Source: SOIL31 sp964636815 (lineage in GTDB: Bacteria; Babelota; Babeliae; Babelales; Vermiphilaceae). Taken from it: a DNA stretch of 22,019 nt. A program made the position numbers and the translations under genes. This document shows positions 15,314 through 22,019 of the stretch, in pieces (position 1 is the first letter of the stretch; each line of letters begins with the position of its first letter). The stretch is from NCBI GenBank assembly GCA_964636815.1, contig CAZWTF010000010.1, positions 1 to 22,019 of the forward strand. The letters are read 5' to 3'. The notes beneath the pieces are model-generated. The model did not search any database. It saw only the letters and a program-made list of their open reading frames with translations, and was not told where the DNA came from.

Positions 15314-16984
15314 TCAGAGAGGAATTGGTTCTATCTCTTGCATAGTTTCCCATGCGTCCGTGATGCTTGCCCATGCGCCTGACCAGCGTGAGCTGAACGC
15401 AGACCCAAGAGCTTCTTTTCCTTTTTGCAGAGATTCAAAGAATCCACCCGCTTTTTCACTTTCGTTAACGATAAAGTTAGTTGCCTCTGTAGCAATAGCT
15501 TGTAACACACCAGTGATAACAGCTTGTGGTGTTGTAGCAATATTAACACCAGTTGAAGCAACCATTTGTTGGCTTAATGGAATGGTACTGATGCTGACAA
15601 GCGCGCCAGGAGTTGTATTATTGGTAAGCGCAGCTACGTTTGCGACAACTCCTTGTGCCATGCCAGTAAGAACTGCATTGCTCACTGATTCAGCAAATGA
15701 GGTGTTTGCATATCCAAGTCCTGCTGCCCAGAAAAGTCCCCCAAGTGTTGCAGATTGGAAGAAGATCCAACCAACTTCCGTAAGAGCTAACGCAAATTTT
15801 TGATTGTTGATAACCGTTTTAATTTTTGGTAAAGCCATTGAAACAAACATGTTACTTGATGGAGCTCCTTTTTTACCAAGTAAAATTTCTTTAATGTTGA
15901 TGTTTTTGATTGTTTGCGTTATTGCACCATCTGGTTCAAGCATTTTGTTCATCACTGCATATGCTTCATTCATAATTAAAGAGTCAATAACACCCCTAAA
16001 TAGTGGCATTCTGAATTGATATGTTTTGTTTTGTACTGATGGTGCAAGAATTGCTTGGAATAAAATATTTGTTTCGCCTGCAGTAATAGTAGATTGTACT
16101 GCGGGATTGCTTGTAAGCAACGTATTTGTTTTCTCTATTAACGCTGCAGATGCATATGTCAGAAAGGTAACCAGTAATGCATCAGTATCTAATGTTTCAA
16201 TGTTGCCAGTTGCCATCTTAGCATATTGGGCAGCAAAGACACCTAATGCACCAGTAATTCCCATATTTGTTGATTCTATCGCGATCTTGAGTATTGCTGC
16301 ACCATGTTGTTTCCAATTACTTTCGATGCTTTCTTTAATGAGATTTTGTAATGCTGGTGTTGCAGGTGTCAGAAGAGCTGTCTGTTTTTCTTGCCATCTT
16401 TGCCAATCTGTTGCAGGCAACTGTCCAATTGCTATGTCTAATGCTTTAACATTTCTTACAATTTGAGCAAGTTGTTGTTCTGCATTTGAAGTTTGTTCTG
16501 CTTGTATGGCAGGAGAATCGATCTCTTCAATGGGTTGTTTTTTTGCTTTATTCGCTAATTGCTCAAAATTGAATTTAAGTTTTTGCTCAACTTTGGGCTT
16601 CTGAACAGATTGTTGTATCATTGCCAAGGATTGAGCTACTTTTTTAAATGCTTCATCTACATTTTTAAATAATTCTTCTATGTTTTGAGCTTGCGCTGGT
16701 ATCATACCTTCTAAAGGTTTGCTTACAGTTTGCAGTTGCATTGCAAGATTAGTAGAAATAGTGGGTGAGCTTGTTTTTGGTGAAAAAAAAGATTTTATGT
16801 AGTTAACGCTATAATTGTATGTTGTTTGTAGTCCCACTGTCATATAGAGCAATATGTTTGCTAAATTGGCTTTTATAGATTGGGTAGTGCTTTGAGATTC
16901 TTGAGGTTGCAGATCTTCTGGTAGTACAGTTGTTGCTGTTAAGAACATTATCGACGTGGCAAAAAATAGTTTCTTTATGATCAT
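15314..16984 (-). CDS. Large secreted or membrane-associated protein, function unknown
   Basis: This is an unrecognised 556-residue protein, the largest orphan in the window. It opens with a signal peptide (MIIKKLFFATSIMFLTATTVLPED). A helical linker rich in Gln and Lys follows (about 30-170). The larger C-terminal half is rich in Ala, Thr and small residues, with several long amphipathic or hydrophobic helices, for example the ILKIAIESTNMGITGALGVF region and the VGWIFFQSATLGGLFWAAGLG region. These could insert in a membrane. The pattern is reminiscent of pore-forming or helical surface proteins, but I can match no family. I chose the ATG at 16984 over the GTG at 16987; AGGGGGA lies seven bases upstream. 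It is convergent with rho and divergent from the paralogue pair at 17151. Confidence 0.82.
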   Translation of the reverse strand: MIIKKLFFATSIMFLTATTVLPEDLQPQESQSTTQSIKANLANILLYMTVGLQTTYNYSVNYIKSFFSPKTSSPTISTNLAMQLQTVSKPLEGMIPAQAQNIEELFKNVDEAFKKVAQSLAMIQQSVQKPKVEQKLKFNFEQLANKAKKQPIEEIDSPAIQAEQTSNAEQQLAQIVRNVKALDIAIGQLPATDWQRWQEKQTALLTPATPALQNLIKESIESNWKQHGAAILKIAIESTNMGITGALGVFAAQYAKMATGNIETLDTDALLVTFLTYASAALIEKTNTLLTSNPAVQSTITAGETNILFQAILAPSVQNKTYQFRMPLFRGVIDSLIMNEAYAVMNKMLEPDGAITQTIKNINIKEILLGKKGAPSSNMFVSMALPKIKTVINNQKFALALTEVGWIFFQSATLGGLFWAAGLGYANTSFAESVSNAVLTGMAQGVVANVAALTNNTTPGALVSISTIPLSQQMVASTGVNIATTPQAVITGVLQAIATEATNFIVNESEKAGGFFESLQKGKEALGSAFSSRWSGAWASITDAWETMQEIEPIPL

Positions 16985-17150
16985 CACATTTCCCCCTTAT
17001 TTTTGTTTGGACGTTTATGAACATAAAATAATATTTTTCATTTGAAATTGTAAAGAGTTGAGGGTGAATTGACCTATTTTCGCGGGGGAATTTTTTTGCT
17101 ATTGTGTGGTGAAATAATGTGATCAAAAATTATAAAAAAGAGGATTGAAG

Positions 17151-17924
17151 ATGAATGCAAAATGTATGGTATTTATTGCTTGTTGTTCAATAATGAGTGC
17201 AGTGGTATATGGAATGGAACCAGAAAAATCTATTTCTCAAGACAGTATTTTTGTGTGGACATCAGAAGATCGTCAATATCATGCAGTGACAGAGCTGGGT
17301 AAGGTTTCTGAAGATAATATTTTACAAAAAAATGATCAACCGCATAAAATTTATAGAGCTCAATTGGTCGTTAAAAAAAATGAAGAAGGTGAAGAGAGTA
17401 ATAAATTATTTTTGAGAACTACTCAAGAATTGGTTTCTTATTATACAGGTTGTAAGTTTATTAATCTGAACAAACAACAAAGAACTTTAATACCAATTTC
17501 TTTTTCTCAAGCGCAACGCAAGACGATGTGGCATAGATATTCCTATTGTTGGGATAATCAGAAAGAATCAGTCTTAGCGATGGACAATGAGAGTAATGTT
17601 TATTTTATTACTCATGTATATGATGAAAATCGTGATAATTCAAAAAAAGTTGATGTATATAATACTAAAGAGTTTCAACATCAGCAGGTTCCTTTATTAT
17701 CTAAAAAAAGAATGTTGTTAAAAATAGATACATTAGAGAAAGAAGTTGCGCAATTAAAAAAGAGTATGGGTGCATCACAGGTAAAAATCCCTACTATTAC
17801 TGCCGAACACAATCAGGAGTCGCTAAGTCAGCGTAATAGATTTAAAGGCAAAGTAATTGTAGGAAGTGTTATTTTTGCGCCGATTTTTGTATTTTTGTTA
17901 TACGCATATACTAAAAATGCGTAG
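17151..17924 (+). CDS. Secreted protein with C-terminal membrane anchor, paralogue 1
   Basis: This is an unrecognised 257-residue protein. It has a Cys-containing signal peptide (MNAKCMVFIACCSIMSAVVYG), cleavage before MEPEKS, a beta-rich central domain (IFVWTSEDRQYHAVTELGKV...YRAQLVVKKNEEGEE), a Lys-rich coiled coil (KIDTLEKEVAQLKKSMG), and a C-terminal transmembrane helix (about 231-251, VIVGSVIFAPIFVFLLYAY) ending KNA. The start is the ATG at 17151, placed six bases after AAGAGGA; the in-frame TTG at 17145 is too close to that site. It is clearly homologous to the next gene over the signal peptide and central domain: both have IFVW-SEDR-YH-VTE-G, KNEEG, IPISFS and an acidic VLxM-D segment. 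The predicted layout is a domain exported outside the inner membrane and tethered by its C-terminus. Confidence 0.82.
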   Translation: MNAKCMVFIACCSIMSAVVYGMEPEKSISQDSIFVWTSEDRQYHAVTELGKVSEDNILQKNDQPHKIYRAQLVVKKNEEGEESNKLFLRTTQELVSYYTGCKFINLNKQQRTLIPISFSQAQRKTMWHRYSYCWDNQKESVLAMDNESNVYFITHVYDENRDNSKKVDVYNTKEFQHQQVPLLSKKRMLLKIDTLEKEVAQLKKSMGASQVKIPTITAEHNQESLSQRNRFKGKVIVGSVIFAPIFVFLLYAYTKNA

Positions 17925-17943
17925 CTTTAATCATTAATATCAA
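17924..17943 (+). repeat. Copy 1 of a 20-bp repeat derived from the tsaD 3' end
   Basis: These 20 bases are identical to 18637-18656. The second copy covers the last codons and stop of tsaD on the minus strand (encoding LDIND-stop). The copy here has no tsaD beside it and begins at the final base of the first paralogue's stop. It looks like a relic of the tandem duplication that created the gene pair. Confidence 0.8.
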
Positions 17944-17953
17944 ATAAAAGTAA

Positions 17954-17959
17954 TATAAT
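17954..17959 (+). promoter_or_regulatory. Candidate -10 box of paralogue 2
   Basis: TATAAT is a perfect -10 hexamer located 35 bases before the ATG at 17989. The expected -35 position (TCATTA, 17931-17936) is poor, so this is only a suggestion of an independent promoter for the second paralogue. Confidence 0.3.
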
Positions 17960-17988
17960 TAAAATGTATAAAAAAAAGAGGATTGTTG

Positions 17989-18624
17989 ATGAATGATGCA
18001 AAATGCATGACGTTTATTGTTTGTTGTTTAATGATGAATGTGGCGGTACAGGCAATGGAAATAGAAAAATCTATTCCTCAAGCGCGTATTTTTGTCTGGT
18101 CATCGGAAGATCGTGAGTATCATGTGGTCACAGAGCGCGGTGAAATTTCTGAAATCATTTTAGAAAAAAGTGAGCAAGAGCGTAAAATTTCTCAAGCTCA
18201 GTTAATCATTGAAAAAAATGAAGAAGGTCAAATAAGTAAGAGATATGTATCAACTGCTACTCACAAATATGGTCAGTGTAATACTACTTATGGATCTGCT
18301 GCTTATGGGTGTTATCAAAGAACACAGATACCGATTTCTTTCTCTCCAGAGCAACATACAATAATATTGGATAGCTGCGGAGATCAAGAAGAAGCAGTTT
18401 TGGTGATGTATGATGATAACAACGTATATTCTATTACGGGTATATCCGATAATATCCATGAGCAATTAGAACCGATTAATATTTTTGGTGATAATTCTTC
18501 AGAATCTTCCTCTGCAAGCCGCTATGCGTATTATAGACAAGTTGCAAACCAAACAATGACCGTTATTGCTTGGGGAGCTGCTTTTGCAGTCCTTATATCT
18601 TTGCTGAATTCACCCGCACATTAA
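17989..18624 (+). CDS. Secreted protein with C-terminal membrane anchor, paralogue 2
   Basis: This is an unrecognised 211-residue protein, tandem paralogue of the preceding gene. The signal peptide (MNDAKCMTFIVCCLMMNVAVQA) nearly repeats that of paralogue 1, and the mature start is MEIEKS instead of MEPEKS. The central domain aligns well (IFVWSSEDREYHVVTERGEIS; AQLIIEKNEEGQ; IPISFSPEQ). It has gained cysteines (GQCNTTYGSAAYGCYQ and DSCGD), which could form disulfides after export. The coiled coil seen in paralogue 1 is missing or very short, and a C-terminal hydrophobic helix (TVIAWGAAFAVLISLL) remains. The upstream sequence AAAAGAGGATTG before the ATG is also shared with paralogue 1, so the duplication included the ribosome-binding site. 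The start was chosen as for paralogue 1. Confidence 0.82.
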   Translation: MNDAKCMTFIVCCLMMNVAVQAMEIEKSIPQARIFVWSSEDREYHVVTERGEISEIILEKSEQERKISQAQLIIEKNEEGQISKRYVSTATHKYGQCNTTYGSAAYGCYQRTQIPISFSPEQHTIILDSCGDQEEAVLVMYDDNNVYSITGISDNIHEQLEPINIFGDNSSESSSASRYAYYRQVANQTMTVIAWGAAFAVLISLLNSPAH

Positions 18625-18636
18625 TGTGATTTTTTT
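18617..18636 (+). terminator. Weak hairpin terminator after paralogue 2
   Basis: CACATTAATGTG (18617-18628) is a perfect palindrome followed by ATTTTTTT. The stem is only four to five pairs and overlaps the stop codon, so termination may be inefficient and the transcript could run antisense into tsaD. Confidence 0.35.
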
Positions 18637-18656
18637 GCTTTAATCATTAATATCAA
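18637..18656 (+). repeat. Copy 2 of the 20-bp repeat, inside the tsaD 3' end
   Basis: Identical to 17924-17943. On the minus strand it contains the tsaD stop codon and final LDIND codons, so this is the functional, original context of the sequence. Confidence 0.8.
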
Positions 18657-19701
18657 GAGTAAAATCTGCAAACAAGCCTTGTTGTGCTTTGTAATTACCA
18701 ACAAAGGCAATCATTGCAGCGTTATCAGTGCAGTATTTGCGTGATGGGTGAAAGAACGGAATGTTGTGTGTAGTGGAGAATGTTTTAAGACGTTCAGTGA
18801 TATATGCATTACACGCAACACCACCAACAAACGTGATTGCTTGTGCTTGCGGGTGCGCTGCCAATGCAAGTGCAAGTTTTTGCTCAAAAATATCTGCCAT
18901 GCACACAAGTAAAGAGCTTGCAACTTCTTTTATAAACTGTTCGTCGTCAGAGCGTAAGAATGTTTTTTTAGAAAGATCATACGCATTCTGTTTTACTAAA
19001 TCATAAAGTACAGCAGTTTTGAGGCCAGAAAAACTAAAATCTAAGGTTTTTTGTTTACTGCGTGGGTAATGGAAAAAATCTTTAAATTCAACTTCACGTG
19101 CAAGTTTTTCAATGACTGGTCCGCCTGGATACGGTAAATTCATCAATTTTGCGATTTTATCAAATGCCTCACCTGCCGCATCATCTTGCGTTTCACCTAA
19201 AACTTCATAATCACCAAAATCTTTAATCAGATAAAGTGATGTGTGTCCACCCGATGCTGTTAAACATATATGAGGAAACGGAACATTGTGGTCGAGGAAT
19301 GAAGAAAAGGCATGTCCTTCTAGATGATTGATACCAATCAATTTTTTATTTTGAGCTTGCCCTTCGAAGCTCTCAGAGCGTAGTAGGGACCATGCAATTG
19401 CTTTTGCAAAACAGATACCAACAAGTAATGATCCAGGAAGTCCTGGTTTGTTTGTTACTGCAACAACATCAATGTCATCAAGTGACATGTTTGCTTGTTC
19501 AAGTGCTGTTGCAACAATCGGGTTAATTTTTTCTAGTTGTGAGCGTGATGCAAGTTCAGGAACAACACCACCAAATTTTTTGTGTAGTTCTATTTGTGAG
19601 TATAAAGCGCTGGAAAGTAAACCTTGTGTGCTGTGGTACACTGCAGCTGCTGTTTCATCACATGAAGTTTCAATGCCGAGAGTAATAAATGGTTGTTTCA
19701 T
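18640..19701 (-). CDS. tsaD: tRNA threonylcarbamoyladenosine transferase TsaD
   Basis: TsaD, with TsaB and TsaE, transfers the threonylcarbamoyl group to A37 of ANN-decoding tRNAs. The 353-residue product carries the ASKHA-fold signatures: GIETSCDET (9-17) for nucleotide binding, GGVVPELASR, TNKPGLPGSLLVG, the metal-binding H126-LEG-H130, SGGHT (150-154), the glycine-rich loop ETQDDAAGEAFDK, SFSGLKTA, GGVACN and the metal ligand region CTDNAAM (D326). A short insertion of about 11 residues (SESFEGQAQNKK) precedes the NHLEGH motif compared with E. coli TsaD as I recall it. No Shine-Dalgarno is visible; the start lies three bases after the stop of the upstream secreted gene, so translation is probably coupled. 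No tsaB or tsaE gene is in the window. Confidence 0.98.
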   Translation of the reverse strand: MKQPFITLGIETSCDETAAAVYHSTQGLLSSALYSQIELHKKFGGVVPELASRSQLEKINPIVATALEQANMSLDDIDVVAVTNKPGLPGSLLVGICFAKAIAWSLLRSESFEGQAQNKKLIGINHLEGHAFSSFLDHNVPFPHICLTASGGHTSLYLIKDFGDYEVLGETQDDAAGEAFDKIAKLMNLPYPGGPVIEKLAREVEFKDFFHYPRSKQKTLDFSFSGLKTAVLYDLVKQNAYDLSKKTFLRSDDEQFIKEVASSLLVCMADIFEQKLALALAAHPQAQAITFVGGVACNAYITERLKTFSTTHNIPFFHPSRKYCTDNAAMIAFVGNYKAQQGLFADFTLDIND

Positions 19702-19704
19702 AAG

Positions 19705-20385
19705 TTATGTAATAGTGTCCATAATAAGAATGCGTTTTTTATCTGCCACAGTTTGTATTTGACGTTTAATTGGTGCATGAATAATTTTTGAATCAAGCGC
19801 TGTTAACTCTAATTTAATTAAAGCCTCTGCAAAGCTTTCTTCTGATGCACGATCACTTGCATTATTGACATACAATGTTGGAAGTTCTACAGCAGAACCA
19901 CCTTTAAATTCACTTATCCATTCTGAATAACATTCAACAATAATGGCACGATCAGGAATTTGTCCTGTTGCAGACAATGTTTCTTCTTTTATGTTCCATA
20001 CATCATCAATAAGATCAAGAACATAATATTTGTAAGAAGATTGTGGATCTATTTTAAGGTAATCAAAGGTATTGATAATTTCAGTTTTATCAGGATATTG
20101 TTTAAGTTGACATTCAATTTTTGCTGCAGTCACAAGAACTTCAAAATGCGTTTGATGTGTTGCTTTAGGGATTTCAAACGTTATTTTAGGGAGCGATGTT
20201 TCATGCGTTGTTGTTGTAATTTGAGTTCCACCGCAGTTCATATTTAATGGTACAAACGTTGAGGTTTTACTAAATTGAATAGTGCCACCAATTAACGATG
20301 GAGCTGTAAAAAGGTTTGAGTGTGCTGAGAGGACAGTGAAAACAAAAGATAGTGTTTTATAAGATGTTATTTTGACTTTTTTCAT
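19705..20385 (-). CDS. Secreted beta-rich protein, function unknown
   Basis: This is an unrecognised 226-residue protein transcribed just ahead of tsaD. It has a basic N-terminus and a hydrophobic core (MKKVKITSYKTLSFVFTVLSAHSNLFTA), which should act as a signal peptide. The mature region alternates hydrophobic and polar residues (GGTIQFSKTSTFVPLNMNCGGTQITTTTHE; LPKITFEIPKA; HFEVLVTAAKIECQLKQYP), suggesting beta strands. Only two or three Cys are present. The AGGA ribosome-binding site lies ten bases before the ATG. The gap to tsaD is three bases, so this gene forms an operon with a housekeeping tRNA-modification gene. That is unusual and probably reflects shared expression rather than shared function. 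Confidence 0.8.
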   Translation of the reverse strand: MKKVKITSYKTLSFVFTVLSAHSNLFTAPSLIGGTIQFSKTSTFVPLNMNCGGTQITTTTHETSLPKITFEIPKATHQTHFEVLVTAAKIECQLKQYPDKTEIINTFDYLKIDPQSSYKYYVLDLIDDVWNIKEETLSATGQIPDRAIIVECYSEWISEFKGGSAVELPTLYVNNASDRASEESFAEALIKLELTALDSKIIHAPIKRQIQTVADKKRILIMDTIT

Positions 20386-20509
20386 AGTAAGTCCTGCTTC
20401 TTTAGAGGTTAAAGAATGTCCTTATGATTAATATAACTAGAGTAACTTAAAGATGTTTTAATTTCAAATGTATGCTACTCCTTCTTGTTCGCTAAAAGAA
20501 AGGGTTTTT

Positions 20510-20977
20510 ATGTTGCGTAAACGAATGCGCTCTTTATCTAAACGACTATTATTACAAGAGCGATGTCCTCATAAATTAGCATTAACATGTTCTTTGGGTG
20601 TGTTTATTGCTATTTCGCCACTTGTTGGCGGTCACACCTTGATGACCTTTATATTCGGTTGGTTATTGCGTTTAAGTATCCCTGCAGTTTTTGCGGTATC
20701 TCTTTTTATTAATAACCCTTGGACTATTATTCCTATTTACTCCTTTGATCATGTGTTTGGCAAATGGCTTTTTGGAGTATTTCATATAGACCATACACAA
20801 TGGGAACCAACGTGCTTAGAGTCTTGTTATTTATTTTTAAAACAACATACTGGTATTAGTGGGTTATCTGTCTCAGCTCTGTTAGTGGGGGGACACATAC
20901 TTGCTTTAAGTATGGGCTTTATGGCTTATATACCTATGAAGAAAATTTTTCAGCGGATAATTGTTACAAAAAAATAA
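20510..20977 (+). CDS. DUF2062 family inner-membrane protein
   Basis: The product matches the DUF2062 pattern: an N-terminal basic amphipathic segment (MLRKRMRSLSKRLLLQERCPHKLALTCSLGVFI), then APPxxG-like ISPLVGGHT, a hydrophobic span, and the diagnostic NNPWTIIPIYSFDHVFGKWLFG. A second pair of hydrophobic segments lies near the C-terminus (LSVSALLVGGHILALSMGFMAYI). Family members are small membrane proteins of unknown biochemical role. I chose the ATG at 20510 (155 residues) over 20468 because AAAGGG lies five bases upstream and the family normally begins close to this basic segment. It is followed 30 bases later by smpB on the same strand, so the two may share a transcript. Confidence 0.85.
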   Translation: MLRKRMRSLSKRLLLQERCPHKLALTCSLGVFIAISPLVGGHTLMTFIFGWLLRLSIPAVFAVSLFINNPWTIIPIYSFDHVFGKWLFGVFHIDHTQWEPTCLESCYLFLKQHTGISGLSVSALLVGGHILALSMGFMAYIPMKKIFQRIIVTKK

Positions 20978-21007
20978 TGATGACCAGATAGATTGCATAA
21001 AGATTGT

Positions 21008-21460
21008 ATGAAGATATTAGCACAGAATAAAAAAGCATTTCATGATTATGATATTTCTGAAAAAATAGAAGTGGGTATCGTGCTCACTGGAGATGAAGTT
21101 AAATCATTACGAGCAGGCAATGTATCATTAGTAGGTGCATTTGCCGCAATTCGTAATGGTGAAATGTCCCTTGTTAACTGTCGTATTGCGCCATATGATA
21201 AGGCCTATCTAAAAGATGAAGAGGCTGCAGCACGCAGCCGTGTCCTTTTGCTCCATAAACGTCAAATTCTAAAGCTTATTGGTGAAATCGCCCAAAAGGG
21301 CGTAACGGTGATACCTTTGATGTTTTATCTGAACGATAAAAGTAAGATTAAAGTGCAATTGGGTGTTGGAAAGCATAAAAAGGCGCCAAGTAAGAAAAAA
21401 GAGCTCAAAGAGCGGGATATCAATCGGGAAACGAGCCGTGCTATGAAAGAAAGCCGCTAA
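21008..21460 (+). CDS. smpB: SsrA (tmRNA)-binding protein SmpB
   Basis: SmpB binds tmRNA and brings it to stalled ribosomes for trans-translation. The 150-residue product has the family core: KKAFHDYDISEKIEVGIVLTGDEVKSLRAGNVSL, an SLVNCRIAPYDKAY segment, RSRVLLLHKRQILKL and the basic C-terminal tail (KHKKAPSKKKELKERDINRETSRAMKES) that enters the mRNA channel. I chose the ATG at 21008 because it gives the typical start MKILAQNKKAFHDY; the frame continues upstream to a TTG at 20993 without support. The ribosome-binding site is weak. The tmRNA gene ssrA, often close by, is not seen up to base 22019. Confidence 0.97.
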   Translation: MKILAQNKKAFHDYDISEKIEVGIVLTGDEVKSLRAGNVSLVGAFAAIRNGEMSLVNCRIAPYDKAYLKDEEAAARSRVLLLHKRQILKLIGEIAQKGVTVIPLMFYLNDKSKIKVQLGVGKHKKAPSKKKELKERDINRETSRAMKESR

Positions 21461-21548
21461 ATATGGGCCCTTTTGTGTTTATTTGAGGCCTTGATAAGCT
21501 TATAATAAGAGATAATTGTGTATTTAAGCATAATTTTTAGGGGAAATT

Positions 21549-21959
21549 ATGAAGAAAATATTAGCCTTGTTATTGATGGCTTCATTGATTCAAACAGTAC
21601 AATCTACGCAATATACACATTTGAGTGAATTACCAGCAGCTTCAGTTATTAGAAATAGTTGTGAGCATGTTGATCAGTTTTCATTTTTAACGCGCGGGGC
21701 TGTGAGCTCAGCATGTTTTAATTTGAATGAAATGTTTGCTCAGTTAGATGATTTGTTTGCTCGAAAAGATGAATTTAAACCAGAAGATATACTCGCAAAA
21801 AAACAAGAAATACGCACATTAGCGATTCCTATTTTTATTTTTGAGAGCCAAGAAGTGAGAAATAAAGAAAAAGAAATTATTCGTGAGTATATGAGAAAAC
21901 GTTTTGGTTCAGAGATTGTTGATGAAATGGATAAATATAGTTTATCGCATCAAAAATAG
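21549..21959 (+). CDS. Small secreted protein, function unknown
   Basis: This is an unrecognised 136-residue protein. It has a signal peptide (MKKILALLLMASLIQTVQS, cleavage before TQYTHL). The mature protein of about 117 residues has two cysteines (in NSCEHVD and SSACFN) that could form a disulfide. The second half is mostly helical and charged (LFARKDEFKPEDILAKKQEIRTL; EVRNKEKEIIREYMRKRFG). The ATG has a good ribosome-binding site (AGGGGA, six bases upstream). The gene is 88 bases after smpB, with no clear terminator between, and no terminator is visible before the window ends. Confidence 0.8.
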   Translation: MKKILALLLMASLIQTVQSTQYTHLSELPAASVIRNSCEHVDQFSFLTRGAVSSACFNLNEMFAQLDDLFARKDEFKPEDILAKKQEIRTLAIPIFIFESQEVRNKEKEIIREYMRKRFGSEIVDEMDKYSLSHQK

Positions 21960-22019
21960 TATTATTTTCTCATGTTCATGCAATTGATATCTCTTTTATT
22001 AAAAAAATGTTATTAATAT

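Noticed and set aside
15360..16466. Three consecutive plus-strand open frames opposite the 15314-16984 gene
   Set aside because: They are antisense shadows of an Ala/Thr/Gln-rich coding sequence, with no ribosome-binding sites, and the minus-strand product has a proper signal peptide.
20386..20509. Search for tRNA or tmRNA near smpB and tsaD
   Set aside because: No cloverleaf, TTCGA-type T-loop or tmRNA ends were visible here or in 21461-21548 and 21960-22019.
1..22019. CRISPR arrays, transposases, integrases or phage genes
   Set aside because: No regularly spaced repeats and no recognisable mobile-element proteins were seen. The only duplications are the 21-bp tandem repeat, the paralogue pair and the 20-bp relic.

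Overview
The window is AT-rich and gene-dense. It alternates conserved bacterial housekeeping genes with short, lineage-specific genes whose products begin with a signal peptide. The housekeeping genes are prmC, polA, rpmA, secF, rho, tsaD and smpB. They sit as isolated singletons rather than in their usual operons: rpmA has no rplU, secF has no secD, and smpB has no visible ssrA. Several secreted orphans share an odd junction in which Met-Glu-Pro-Glu or a close variant follows the signal peptide. This mix suggests a reduced-genome, host-associated bacterium, most plausibly Candidatus Dependentiae (TM6). That placement is my inference from gene style, not a database result.

Layout. 1-1499: C-terminal part of a CotA-like multicopper oxidase, cut by the window edge. 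1578-2552 (-): orphan TrpX-type ABC substrate-binding protein. 2746-3909: secreted coiled-coil protein of unknown function. 4015-6667: a probable transcription unit between two strong terminators, made of prmC, a PilM-like gene, a PilN-like gene and a secreted orphan. 6728-7702 (-): secreted alpha/beta hydrolase, divergent from polA (7792-10536), which keeps all three enzymatic domains. 10566-11817 (-): two secreted helical orphans; the start of the downstream one can be sequestered by a long RNA hairpin. 12069-13353: rpmA and secF, with a structured intergenic RNA between them. 13568-15256: rho with a long N/Q-rich N-terminal extension, preceded by three dyad-symmetric elements. 15314-16984 (-): 557-residue secreted orphan. 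17151-18624: tandem paralogous secreted or membrane proteins. 18640-20385 (-): tsaD behind a secreted orphan. 20510-21959: DUF2062 membrane protein, smpB and a small secreted orphan.

How the genes work together. The recognisable ones cover replication and repair (polA), transcription termination (rho), translation and its quality control (rpmA, prmC, tsaD, smpB), protein export (secF) and possibly a minimal type IV pilus or type II secretion-like inner-membrane platform (PilM/PilN). About nine genes encode exported proteins of unknown function. In a host-associated bacterium these are the best candidates for envelope or host-interaction roles.

Most gene pairs that converge are separated by strong bidirectional hairpin terminators. 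I found no tRNA, rRNA, CRISPR array, transposase or phage gene. No gene-free stretch exceeds 300 bases; the longest is 11818-12068.
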